The notes under the pieces: generated by a model
Database searches by the model: none
Seen by the model: only the letters and a program-made list of their open reading frames with translations
What the model was told of the DNA's origin: nothing
Assembly (NCBI RefSeq): GCF_002160055.1
Contig: NZ_NFJV01000002.1
Span: 124,001-188,000 of the forward strand
Length of the DNA stretch: 64,000 nt
DNA from: Mediterranea sp. An20
GTDB lineage: Bacteria > Bacteroidota > Bacteroidia > Bacteroidales > Bacteroidaceae
Reading direction: 5' to 3'
Position numbers and translations under genes: made by a program
Shown: piece after piece, positions 26,145 to 35,007 of the stretch
Layout: every line of letters starts with the position of its first letter
How positions within the stretch are numbered: the stretch's first letter is position 1

Positions 26145-28328
26145 ATGACAGGGAAGAATATAAACTTGACAGACCAGCTGAAGAAATACTTCGGGTTTGA
26201 TACGTTTAAAGGAAATCAACAGGCAATAATCGAGAATCTGTTGGCGGGCAATGATACTTTTGTATTGATGCCTACCGGCGGTGGAAAGTCTCTATGTTAC
26301 CAGTTGCCTTCATTGTTGATGGAGGGGACGGCCATTGTCATTTCACCGTTGATTGCCTTGATGAAAAATCAGGTCGATGCCATGCGCAACTACAGCGAAG
26401 AAGACGGTATTGCGCATTTTATTAATTCTTCTCTTAATAAGAGTGCTATCGAGCAAGTGAAGTCCGATATCGTGAACGGCAAGACCAAACTGCTCTATGT
26501 AGCTCCCGAATCATTGACAAAGGAGGAGAACGTAGAGTTTCTCCGGACAGTGAAAATCTCTTTTTATGCCGTAGACGAAGCGCATTGTATCTCGGAGTGG
26601 GGACATGATTTCCGCCCGGAATACAGACGCATCCGACCTATTATCAACGAAATAGGGAAAGCTCCGCTGATAGCTCTTACTGCTACTGCTACTCCTAAGG
26701 TACAGCACGATATCCAGAAGAACTTGGGCATGGTTGATGCCAAGGTATTCAAGTCGTCATTCAACCGTCCCAATCTTTATTACGAAGTACGTGCCAAGAC
26801 TAATAACGTAGACAAGGATATCATTAAGTTTATCAAGGCTAACTCGGAAAAGTCTGGCATCATTTATTGTCTCAGCCGTAAGAAGGTAGAAGAACTGGCA
26901 GAAATATTGCAGGCCAATGGTATCAATGCCCGTCCGTATCATGCGGGTATGGATTCGGCTACCCGCACCCAGAACCAGGATGATTTCTTGATGGAGCGTA
27001 TTGATGTGATAGTAGCTACCATTGCTTTCGGTATGGGGATAGACAAGCCGGATGTGCGTTTTGTCATCCACTATGATATGCCCAAAAGTCTGGAAGGCTA
27101 TTATCAGGAAACAGGTCGTGCCGGGAGAGACGGGGGCGAAGGGCTGTGCATTACATTCTATTCGAATAAAGACCTGCAGAAACTGGAGAAGTTCATGCAA
27201 GGAAAACCTGTGGCAGAGCAGGAAATAGGAAAGCAGCTTCTGCTGGAAACTGCTGCTTATGCCGAATCTTCTGTGTGTCGCCGTAAGACGCTCCTGCATT
27301 ACTTCGGTGAGGAATATACAGAAGATAATTGTGGAAATTGTGACAATTGTTTAAATCCCAAGAAACAAGTGGAAGCTCAAGACTTATTGTGTACCGTTAT
27401 TGAGGTTATACTCGCGGTAAAAGAAAATTTCAAAGCTGATTATATTATAGATGTCATACAAGGGCGGGAAACCACCGAGGTATTGGCTCATCGTCATGAA
27501 GATTTGGAAGTCTTTGGTTCGGGCATGGGCGAAGAAGACCGTACGTGGAATTCTGTTATCCGTCAGGCTCTTATAGCGGGTTACCTGAGTAAGGAAGTAG
27601 AAAACTATGGCTTGCTCAAGGTGACGGAAGCAGGACGAAAGTTCCTGAAATCGCCTAAGTCTTTCAAAATAACCGAAGACATTGATTTTGAAGAAGTGGA
27701 AGAGGAAGCACCGATGAGAGGAAGTGGAGCCTGTGCGGTTGACCCGGCACTTTTCTCGATGCTGAAAGACTTGCGCAAGAAGTTGTCCAAGCAACTGGAA
27801 GTGCCGCCTTATGTCATCTTCCAAGATCCTTCGCTTGAGGCGATGGCTACCATTTATCCCATTACTTTGGAGGAATTGCAGAATATTCCGGGCGTGGGTG
27901 CCGGCAAGGCCAAACGCTATGGTGAAGAATTCTGTAAACTGATTAAGCGGCATTGTGAGGAGAACGAGATTGAACGTCCCGAAGACCTTCGTGTGCGTAC
28001 AGTGGCTAACAAGTCGAAGCTGAAGGTTTCCATCATCCAGGCTATTGACCGAAAAGTTGCGTTAGACGATATAGCCATGTCCAAAGGCATCGAGTTCGAC
28101 GAACTGCTGGATGAAATCGAGGCCATTGTCTACTCCGGAACAAAGCTGAATATCGACTATTTCCTGGAAGACATTATGGACGAGGACCACATGCTTGACA
28201 TCTATGATTATTTCAAAGAATCGACTACGGATGACATAGAGGAAGCGCTGGAAGAACTGGGCGAGGACTTTACGGAAGAGGAGGTGCGTCTGGTGCGCAT
28301 CAAGTTTATCTCGGATATGGCGAATTAA
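26145..28328 (+). CDS. recQ: ATP-dependent DNA helicase RecQ
   Basis: Predicted 727-residue 3'-5' DNA helicase for recombination and repair. Motif I is PTGGGKS (43-49), and the DEAH box is at 144-147 in DEAHCISEWGHDFRP. The RecQ zinc site follows (Cys residues in VCRRKTLLHYF and CGNCDNC), then a winged-helix region and an HRDC domain (about 530-605) with IPGVGAGKAKRYG. It continues for about 110 residues past HRDC with an acidic helical tail, longer than E. coli RecQ (about 610). It is transcribed alone and ends at a strong terminator. Confidence 0.95.
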   Translation: MTGKNINLTDQLKKYFGFDTFKGNQQAIIENLLAGNDTFVLMPTGGGKSLCYQLPSLLMEGTAIVISPLIALMKNQVDAMRNYSEEDGIAHFINSSLNKSAIEQVKSDIVNGKTKLLYVAPESLTKEENVEFLRTVKISFYAVDEAHCISEWGHDFRPEYRRIRPIINEIGKAPLIALTATATPKVQHDIQKNLGMVDAKVFKSSFNRPNLYYEVRAKTNNVDKDIIKFIKANSEKSGIIYCLSRKKVEELAEILQANGINARPYHAGMDSATRTQNQDDFLMERIDVIVATIAFGMGIDKPDVRFVIHYDMPKSLEGYYQETGRAGRDGGEGLCITFYSNKDLQKLEKFMQGKPVAEQEIGKQLLLETAAYAESSVCRRKTLLHYFGEEYTEDNCGNCDNCLNPKKQVEAQDLLCTVIEVILAVKENFKADYIIDVIQGRETTEVLAHRHEDLEVFGSGMGEEDRTWNSVIRQALIAGYLSKEVENYGLLKVTEAGRKFLKSPKSFKITEDIDFEEVEEEAPMRGSGACAVDPALFSMLKDLRKKLSKQLEVPPYVIFQDPSLEAMATIYPITLEELQNIPGVGAGKAKRYGEEFCKLIKRHCEENEIERPEDLRVRTVANKSKLKVSIIQAIDRKVALDDIAMSKGIEFDELLDEIEAIVYSGTKLNIDYFLEDIMDEDHMLDIYDYFKESTTDDIEEALEELGEDFTEEEVRLVRIKFISDMAN

Positions 28329-28437
28329 AACAGCTTTCAGTAGCGGGGCTTCAGGCCTGATGCAGCCTGCTGCTTTGAGGCCCGGAGCCTGGTCAACCGG
28401 TCAGGACAAGAGGCTCTTATTGGTAGAGCCTGATTTC

Positions 28438-28478
28438 AAAAAGCCATACTTGGACGCGTGTTCAAGTATGGCTTTTTT
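28438..28478 (+). terminator. Terminator of recQ
   Basis: AAAAGCCATACTTG pairs with CAAGTATGGC (28463-28472), followed by TTTTTT. Near-symmetric, so it could also stop transcription coming from mutL. Confidence 0.9.
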
Positions 28479-28560
28479 GATGGGGGAAGGGGAAAGGGGG
28501 AAGCTCCCTATACCGCATGTCCGAACGTCTGGGCGGCTGGTTGTGGACATAAGCTCTGGG

Positions 28561-28622
28561 AAGCATACTTCTTGTATATAAGGAGCGGGCTTCCAGGCTA
28601 TAAGCAGCAGGGACGTTATATG
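28561..28622. repeat. 22-bp-periodic degenerate array (locus 4)
   Basis: On the reverse strand, GCTGCTTATAGCCTGG and GCTCCTTATATACAAG recur at 22-bp spacing with a degraded third unit, matching the GCTCCTTATA element of locus 3. Confidence 0.5.
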
Positions 28623-28680
28623 TTAGAACGTAGGGTGCTGGTCGTCAGTAGGATATGAATAGGCGCGAGTTTGGGTTCCG

Positions 28681-30534
28681 TCAGGCAAAACGCCGCTCTA
28701 TATCTTCTTCCTTCACGGTGATGAGTACAGTTTTGCCATCCGGTGTATATCCGGGGGTGGGGCAGGCAAAGAGACTGTCTACCAGATTGGCCATTTCCTC
28801 TTCGCTGAGCACCTGTCCGTAGACAATTGCGGCCGAGCGGGCTAAGGTGAGAGCAAGTATCGTTTGTACTTCTTCGCGCACATTGCCTCCTTTCTCCATA
28901 GCCGTATGCACCATGTTGCGTATCAGTTCCACCGGGCTGAGGCCTTCTATGCCGGCGGGGACACCGTTCACTGCATAGCTGCCGCCGCCCAATGGGGTCA
29001 GGTCGAATCCTACGGCCGTGAGGTCATCGGTCAGGCTTTCGAGTACGGTGGCTTCCGAAGGGGGCAATTCTACGACTTCCGGGAAGAGCACGCCTTGTGA
29101 CACCCCGTTGCGGGTACGAATCTGCTCCATGTAGCGGTCGAAAAGCACCCGAACGTGAGCCCTGTGCTGGTCGATGAGCATCAGCCCCGATTTGACAGAC
29201 GTCAGGATAAAGCGGCCTTTGAGCTGGAAGTGCTGGGCACCTTTTTCCACTACGGGTTCCTCTGTCGGCAGGGGCGGGATGACTTCTTCTTCGTCGGGAA
29301 GCAGGTCGTCGTCCGGTTCGTTCATTTTGCTGGCGCGCGATACCCCTGCATAGAGTGCTTCCCAATCGTTTGACGCGCGGCGCGCATAGCCAGGCTGGGA
29401 AGGTTCACTGTGGGTGGGGGCTGAGGCTTGGAACGGGTTAAAGTCTGTATTGTAGTGCACCTTGGGCGGGGCGGCAGTATCGGTCTGCTCGTAGGCGGGC
29501 ATGTCCGGCATGTCTTCTGTGTCAAAGTCGATGGAAGGAATGGCGCTGAATTTGCCCAAAGATTCCTTGACGGCTGCGGATAGAATCTGCCAGATGGCCT
29601 GCTCGTTTTCAAATTTGATTTCTGTTTTGGTGGGGTGGATGTTAACATCGATGTTGGCAGGGTCTACATCGAAGTAGATAAAATAAGAAATCTGCTCGCC
29701 TGCGGGGATGAGTTGTTCATAGGCGTCCATGACGGCTTTGTGGAAGTAAGGATGCCGCATGTAGCGCCCGTTGACAAAGAAGTACTGGTGTGCTCCCTTT
29801 TTGCGGGCGGTTTCAGGTTTGGCGATGAATCCGGATATTTTCACCAGGCTGGTTTCTACTTCTACACTGAGCAACTGTTGGTTCATCTTTTTGCCAAACA
29901 CCGACATGATGCGCTGGCGCAGGGGCATGACGGGCAGATTGAATACTTCGGTATCGTTGCTGTAAAGATAGAATGCCACCTCCGGGTGTACTAAGGCGAT
30001 GCGTTCGAATTCGGCCAAGATGTTGCTCAGTTCGGTGCTGTTGGCTTTCAGAAACTTGCGCCGGGCCGGAACGTTGAAGAACAGGTTTTTTACCAGGAAA
30101 TTGCTCCCTTGGGGGCAGGTCACGGTTTCCTGAAGCTCTACTTTCGAACCTGCCAGTACCAGGCGTGTTCCCAGCTCCTTGCCAGCCAGGCGTGTTTTCA
30201 GTTCTACTTCTGCCACGGCGGCGATGGAGGCCAGTGCTTCTCCCCGGAACCCCATGGTGTGCAGCGCAAAAAGGTCGGATGCCTGGCGGATTTTTGAAGT
30301 GGCATGTCTTTCAAACGATAAGCGGGCATCAGTTTCTGACATTCCTTTCCCGTCGTCGATGACTTGGATGCTGGTTTTTCCCGCATCGGTCACCAGTACG
30401 TGTACCTCGTGTGCTTCCGCATCGATGGCGTTTTCCACCAGTTCCTTGATGACGGACGCGGGCCGTTGTATGACCTCGCCGGCCGCAATCTGGTTGGCTA
30501 CTGCATCGGGCAGCAAATGAATAATATCGCTCAT
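28681..30534 (-). CDS. mutL: DNA mismatch repair protein MutL
   Basis: Predicted 617-residue GHKL ATPase that couples mismatch recognition by MutS to downstream repair. N-terminal motifs are [21 protein letters not shown] and [11 protein letters not shown] Pro-rich linker (about 350-430) leads to the C-terminal dimerisation domain. There the endonuclease motif DQHA(x)2E is replaced by [12 protein letters not shown], so the metal-binding Glu is absent. The start [15 protein letters not shown] at 30534 is the family start; a longer reading from 30612 would overlap the small upstream gene. Last gene of the minus-strand cluster. Confidence 0.95.
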   Translation of the reverse strand: MSDIIHLLPDAVANQIAAGEVIQRPASVIKELVENAIDAEAHEVHVLVTDAGKTSIQVIDDGKGMSETDARLSFERHATSKIRQASDLFALHTMGFRGEALASIAAVAEVELKTRLAGKELGTRLVLAGSKVELQETVTCPQGSNFLVKNLFFNVPARRKFLKANSTELSNILAEFERIALVHPEVAFYLYSNDTEVFNLPVMPLRQRIMSVFGKKMNQQLLSVEVETSLVKISGFIAKPETARKKGAHQYFFVNGRYMRHPYFHKAVMDAYEQLIPAGEQISYFIYFDVDPANIDVNIHPTKTEIKFENEQAIWQILSAAVKESLGKFSAIPSIDFDTEDMPDMPAYEQTDTAAPPKVHYNTDFNPFQASAPTHSEPSQPGYARRASNDWEALYAGVSRASKMNEPDDDLLPDEEEVIPPLPTEEPVVEKGAQHFQLKGRFILTSVKSGLMLIDQHRAHVRVLFDRYMEQIRTRNGVSQGVLFPEVVELPPSEATVLESLTDDLTAVGFDLTPLGGGSYAVNGVPAGIEGLSPVELIRNMVHTAMEKGGNVREEVQTILALTLARSAAIVYGQVLSEEEMANLVDSLFACPTPGYTPDGKTVLITVKEEDIERRFA

Positions 30535-30586
30535 AGTATGTAACTTTCCTTTCTGAATGTTCTTGTTATTGATTTGCACGTTTTGT

Positions 30587-30886
30587 TTACAGCTTTCCGT
30601 TTGCCAAGGCATACCATAGCCACGACAGCAGTCCTATGAAAAACAGCAGCACGGCTATGTGTGTGGGGTGCCGGCCTTTCTGTTTGGTCCGTCGGAGGTG
30701 GGTGGTGGCTTCTACAAACTTGCCGCGGATGTCTTCTGGGCGGGGAGGCGATGGCTTTGCCAGTCCTAATTCGCGGCGGATAGCCTCTTTCCTTTGTTCC
30801 AGTTGCTCGCGGCGTTCATCCACATAGATGTAGGTGTGGTGATAGTCGCGTGGCCTGCGCAGCCCCAGAAGTGCTCTGATGTCCAT
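30587..30886 (-). CDS. Small conserved-looking membrane protein of unknown function
   Basis: Predicted 99-residue protein. I do not recognise the family. It starts [19 protein letters not shown], has a charged, probably helical middle (about 25-75, Arg/Glu/Lys rich) and one hydrophobic C-terminal helix (about 76-93, [19 protein letters not shown]), which suggests a tail-anchored membrane protein. It begins 8 bp after the OstA-like gene and ends 52 bp before mutL, so it is co-transcribed with both. Its position suggests an envelope role, but nothing in the sequence proves it. Confidence 0.65.
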   Translation of the reverse strand: MDIRALLGLRRPRDYHHTYIYVDERREQLEQRKEAIRRELGLAKPSPPRPEDIRGKFVEATTHLRRTKQKGRHPTHIAVLLFFIGLLSWLWYALANGKL

Positions 30887-30894
30887 AGTGTCCG

Positions 30895-32574
30895 CTATTT
30901 TTTGGCCCGTTCTATGTGCATCTCACGGGGAGAGACAACCGGTCCGCGGTCGCTTTTCTTCAGCCGCTGGTCCGAGCGTTTGCCTCGCCAGTTGAAGATG
31001 TCTTCCTTGTTGAGCGGGCGCACATAGTCAAACCACACGAAGGAGGGCAGGCGTGACTTATCGGGTGGAATCTGGTCCATGGGATACATCGTGCCTGTGG
31101 CTTTGCCGATAAAAGAGCCTCGTTCCATCTTCCGGTCTTTCAGCAGCATGCGCAGGAAGCCCCCTTCGGTATAGTCCATTCCTATCATGGTAGAGTCTTT
31201 GTCGTCGATGGGATAATAAACCACCAGCACATTCCCGTTGACTTCCACCCTGCGCATTTCGCCGTGGTCGAAATAGGCCATCATCTCTTTGCCGGACACT
31301 TGGTTGTAGTGCACGCTGTCCATCTGTTCTATGGCTAAGGCCTGATTGATGATGTGTGCCCAGTCTATGGTGCTGTCGTTCATGTAGACTTTGATTTCTT
31401 CGCCCAGCAGTTGCTGGTTGCCGTTCCAGAGAATGGGGTCGCGATACATCGTCAGGCAGGAGTCGATTGTGCTGTACACCATAGAGTCGCATACGGCCTG
31501 TACGTCGGTGCGGTAGGCACGTACCTTATAGTAAGCGCGGGTTTCCCGGTAGACAGAATCCGTATTGAGGTTGAATGTAACCAGTCTTAAGGTATCAGCA
31601 TGCATATAAAGACTGTCTCCCTGGCTGTAATCTATGGCTACGGCCCGGTCTGTGGCTATGGCACAATCGGTCAGCTCGTTGTAGAAGCAGTAGTTTCCGG
31701 TCAGCATGTTACGGTTGACGGTATCATTGAGCTGTACGTTGTCGAAGGCTTCTCCGTAACCCTTCTGGCGGTCGTAGTAGAGGCTGTCGCCTGTCAGTTT
31801 GCGCCCTTGGTTGGTCAGTACGGAGCGGTCGAGCAGTTCAGCCTGTTCGGTAGTGGTGTTGTAGAAGCCCCGTTCGGAGTAGATGTGGTTGTTGTCGTTC
31901 ACGATGTCCGACGGTCCCAAGATGGTTGCAATCTTAGTCAAGGTGCTGTACTTTAGGGTGTCCGATGTAAGCACGAAGCGCGGGTTGACCAACTTTACGT
32001 CTTCGTTGAACACGGCCAGTTTAGTGGCAGGACTATATTCTCCCCACCAGGAAGTCAGTACATTTACAGAGTCGGCCAGCGTGCCCCCTTCGAAGTAATA
32101 GCCCAAGTTGAGTATGCGGTCATAGTTGAGGCTGTCGGTTGTCAGCTCCGTGTCCCGGTTAATCATGCGCACATGTTCGCGCAGCATAGCCAGTTGCGAC
32201 ATGCCGTCGTAGTAAAGGTAGTCTCCATAAATGAATAGAGTATCTCCTTGTTCCATCCGTACATTGCCGAAAGCCTCTACCGAGTTTATTTTTTCAAAGA
32301 TGAGTGCGCTGTCACACCACATATACATGCTGTCATGCTTTAGCTGTACGTTGCCCAAAAGAACCTGCACGTCCGGTCGGAATTCTTTATCGGCCACAGT
32401 CGAGTCTGCGTAAAGCAGGTCTACTCGGGTCTTTTTCTTTTCTTGCGGTTGCCCGGATTGGGGATGCTGCGGTTCCTGCGCTCCCATCCAGGCAAAGCCA
32501 AACAGGCACAGAATCCCCACTGTGAGGAATCTGTGCCTGAGAGACCATTTACTTCTCGTTTTATTCTTCTGCAT
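30895..32574 (-). CDS. OstA-like (LptA-type) periplasmic protein
   Basis: Predicted 559-residue exported protein. A signal peptide lies at about 15-33 (LTVGILCLFGFAWMGAQ). The body is a long succession of short beta-strands of the OstA/LptA jelly-roll type (VQVLLGNVQLKHDSMYMWCDSA; VEAFGNVRMEQGDTLFIYGD), repeated several times. LptA bridges the periplasm for LPS transport; this larger Bacteroidetes form may do the same or act on the LptD side. It lies downstream of three foldase genes and upstream of the small membrane protein and mutL. Confidence 0.8.
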   Translation of the reverse strand: MQKNKTRSKWSLRHRFLTVGILCLFGFAWMGAQEPQHPQSGQPQEKKKTRVDLLYADSTVADKEFRPDVQVLLGNVQLKHDSMYMWCDSALIFEKINSVEAFGNVRMEQGDTLFIYGDYLYYDGMSQLAMLREHVRMINRDTELTTDSLNYDRILNLGYYFEGGTLADSVNVLTSWWGEYSPATKLAVFNEDVKLVNPRFVLTSDTLKYSTLTKIATILGPSDIVNDNNHIYSERGFYNTTTEQAELLDRSVLTNQGRKLTGDSLYYDRQKGYGEAFDNVQLNDTVNRNMLTGNYCFYNELTDCAIATDRAVAIDYSQGDSLYMHADTLRLVTFNLNTDSVYRETRAYYKVRAYRTDVQAVCDSMVYSTIDSCLTMYRDPILWNGNQQLLGEEIKVYMNDSTIDWAHIINQALAIEQMDSVHYNQVSGKEMMAYFDHGEMRRVEVNGNVLVVYYPIDDKDSTMIGMDYTEGGFLRMLLKDRKMERGSFIGKATGTMYPMDQIPPDKSRLPSFVWFDYVRPLNKEDIFNWRGKRSDQRLKKSDRGPVVSPREMHIERAKK

Positions 32575-32712
32575 AAGCGTTTTCCTGATTAAGAAAGAGT
32601 TGTTCAGACCGTTCCGCTGCTATACTGCCCTTGGTTGAGAAAGCCGTTTTAGCTTTCTTTCGTAAAAGGTCAGTTGGCGATGACTGTCTGCGGCTCTTTT
32701 AATCTCTACTTT

Positions 32713-34077
32713 TTACTCCTTAATCCATCCGGGGTATTTGAAGTTGCAGTTATGGCGCCAGCTTTCCTTGATGCGGACATAGGTCGTTTTTTGTTTTTCG
32801 CGTATCCATTTATCCAGCACTTCGGCCTGACGTTTCTCCAGCACGATGTTTTTCAGCCGTTGGTAGTCTTCGGCAATGGTCGCTTTATGTCCATTGGTAC
32901 GGCTTTTCAGTTTGACGATAACGCATACCTCCTTACCGGTACTCTGCGGAATCATGGTGAATGCTTTGGATATTTCGCCTACCTCCATCTTGTCTACTAC
33001 CTTGGCTATCTCTGGCGGTAAGTCCTGCATTTCAAAGCGCGAGGTGTTGTTGCGGGGGTTAGGAAGTAAGCCGTGGTTCTTGCGTGTATCCTTGTCGTCA
33101 GACAGAACAGAAGCGGCTTCTTCGAACTTGAACTTTTCGTTGCGGATGTCGTCGGCTATAGAGTCGAGACGGGCCATGCCTGCCACCAAAGCCGAGTCGG
33201 GTACGTGGGGTTTCAGCAGAATGTGGCGTACACGGATGCGGTCACCACGTTTTTCTATCAGCTGGATGATGTGGAAACCCATTTCCGACTCTACGATTTT
33301 GGAGATTTTGTCGGGAGATTGAAGATTGAATGCTACATTGGCAAAAGCAGGGTCTAACTGACCTCGTCCGTAAAAAGGCAGTTCACCGCCGCTTATAGCC
33401 GAGGCCCGGTCTTCGGAATACATTCTGGCCAAGGTGGAAAAGCTGGTTTCGCCTTTGTTGATACGGTCGGTAAATTCGCGCAGGCGGGTCTTAACGGCTT
33501 CTATCTCCTCAATGGGCACCTTAGGTTGCTGTGTAATGATTTGCACTTCTACTTGAGTGGGCACGTAAGGAATGCTGTCAGGTGGAAGATCCTGGAAGTA
33601 GCGGCGTACCTCAGCAGGAGTTATTTTGATATTTTCGACCAGTTTCCTTTGCATTTCCTGCACCCTGAGTCCATCACGTATATTCTCGCGCAAGGTTTCG
33701 CGGATTTCGCTGGAAGTCTTGTTGAAATACTCTTCCATCTTTTCGCGCGAACCGATGTTGGCAATGTACTGGTTTGTTTGGAAATCCACTTCTTGTATGA
33801 CCTGGCTTTCGGGTACTTCAATACTGTCCAGTTCGGCCTGGTGGAGAAAGAGTTTTTGTACGGCGATTTCTTCGGGGAGGACGCAATAAGCGTCAGCTTC
33901 GAACCGCCGTCCCTGATAAAGGGCGCTCAGGCGAGCTTCTTCAACTTCGGATTTCATGATGGCTTCGTCGCCTACGATCCAGACCACTTCGTCCACTACG
34001 TTGTCTTGTGCCCGGACGGTTGTGCCCAAACAGAGCAGCAAGACGAATAAAAGAGTTGTCTTCAGGTTCCTATTCAT
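32713..34077 (-). CDS. SurA-type peptidyl-prolyl isomerase, two parvulin domains
   Basis: Predicted 454-residue periplasmic chaperone. Signal peptide about 1-23 (ends TVRAQ). A SurA N-terminal helical domain carries the opening VDEVVWIVGDEAIMKSEVE. A first PpiC/parvulin domain follows (about 175-280; SEDRASAISGGELPFYGRGQ, PDKISKIVESEMGFHIIQL), then a second (about 285-385; IRVRHILL). The layout equals E. coli SurA, so it probably escorts outer-membrane proteins to the BAM complex. Third of three consecutive foldase genes after guaB. Confidence 0.9.
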   Translation of the reverse strand: MNRNLKTTLLFVLLLCLGTTVRAQDNVVDEVVWIVGDEAIMKSEVEEARLSALYQGRRFEADAYCVLPEEIAVQKLFLHQAELDSIEVPESQVIQEVDFQTNQYIANIGSREKMEEYFNKTSSEIRETLRENIRDGLRVQEMQRKLVENIKITPAEVRRYFQDLPPDSIPYVPTQVEVQIITQQPKVPIEEIEAVKTRLREFTDRINKGETSFSTLARMYSEDRASAISGGELPFYGRGQLDPAFANVAFNLQSPDKISKIVESEMGFHIIQLIEKRGDRIRVRHILLKPHVPDSALVAGMARLDSIADDIRNEKFKFEEAASVLSDDKDTRKNHGLLPNPRNNTSRFEMQDLPPEIAKVVDKMEVGEISKAFTMIPQSTGKEVCVIVKLKSRTNGHKATIAEDYQRLKNIVLEKRQAEVLDKWIREKQKTTYVRIKESWRHNCNFKYPGWIKE

Positions 34078-34103
34078 TTCCTATATCCTTCTTTATCTTA
34101 CTT

Positions 34104-34973
34104 TTATTGGTAATACTTCACTTCATCGTTTTCTATTGCTTCCCGGTATAAATCTTCGTCGGCCTGTTTCAGAAAAGCCGCCTGTCGTTCGTTGAGCAGC
34201 AGTTCGCGGGCACGGACACGAGCTATTTCATAAGGTTCTTCTTCGCCTGCCGCGCGATAGTCGGTGATATGCAGGAAGTAGTGAAAAGCAGTGTCCTGCA
34301 GTTCAATGTGTCTGTTACCCTGCAGTCTGTTTTCGGCTGCTATCCCTTCTTGCCGGGGCATCCAGGCGAACACTTCAGAAACCGGCCGCCATTTGTCGTA
34401 GAAATACTCATACTTCACGGCATTGCGCAGGCTGTATTTCTCCAGATGTTCCACAGCTTCGTGACTGTCTGATTTGTACCATCTGCGTACTTCAGAGAGT
34501 TGGGGAGCTTTGAGCGGTACTTTGATGAACAGCCCTTTGACAAGGGGACTCTCTACTCTGAACAATCCGGCATGGCTATGGTAGTAAGCTTCCACTTCCT
34601 CTTCGCCGACATTGTCGGCAAGTTTCTGGTGAATAAGTGCCTGGCGGTAGGTATGCAGAATCAGCGTGCGGCGATAGTTCTCTACCTGTCGTTCGATAGC
34701 GGCATTGTCGGGTATGTTCTCCTTGGCCTTCTCGTAGAGCAGAGTTTCTTCTATCCAACGGCGCACGTAACGGTCGGCAAACAATAGACTGTCGTCTGTC
34801 GTCAAGCCTGCAGGAAGAGCAGCCTGCAGGTCTTCCCGATAAAGGAAACGCCCCTTTGTCTCTACCAACGGGGTTTTGCCCTGATGGTCGGGTGTATGGC
34901 TGCATGCTGCACAGAGGCACAGACTTAGACTCAGACATAGTCCTATTCCGGTTATTCGCATCGGCACTTGCAT
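34104..34973 (-). CDS. SurA-like lipoprotein lacking an obvious parvulin domain
   Basis: Predicted 289-residue lipoprotein: signal sequence with lipobox CAAC (Cys24 from the 34973 start). The first half has the SurA N-domain pattern (RYVRRWIEETLLYEKAKENIPD; EEEVEAYYHSHAGLF). After it, the region that should hold a parvulin fold is short and lacks the GG(x)LG motif, so it may be a chaperone without isomerase activity. A second start at 34961 is equally possible. It sits between two other foldase genes with gaps of 26 and 34 bp. Confidence 0.75.
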   Translation of the reverse strand: MQVPMRITGIGLCLSLSLCLCAACSHTPDHQGKTPLVETKGRFLYREDLQAALPAGLTTDDSLLFADRYVRRWIEETLLYEKAKENIPDNAAIERQVENYRRTLILHTYRQALIHQKLADNVGEEEVEAYYHSHAGLFRVESPLVKGLFIKVPLKAPQLSEVRRWYKSDSHEAVEHLEKYSLRNAVKYEYFYDKWRPVSEVFAWMPRQEGIAAENRLQGNRHIELQDTAFHYFLHITDYRAAGEEEPYEIARVRARELLLNERQAAFLKQADEDLYREAIENDEVKYYQ

Positions 34974-35007
34974 TTCTTCTTACTTACAAGCCACGAAGAT
35001 ACGGCTT

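Larger units (their letters stand above)
28329..28680. other. Gene-free region between recQ and mutL
   Basis: Holds the recQ terminator, a small hairpin AGGCTCT/AGAGCCT (28411-28431) and a 22-bp-periodic array (28561-28622). No gene seen; recQ and mutL converge on it. Confidence 0.6.
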
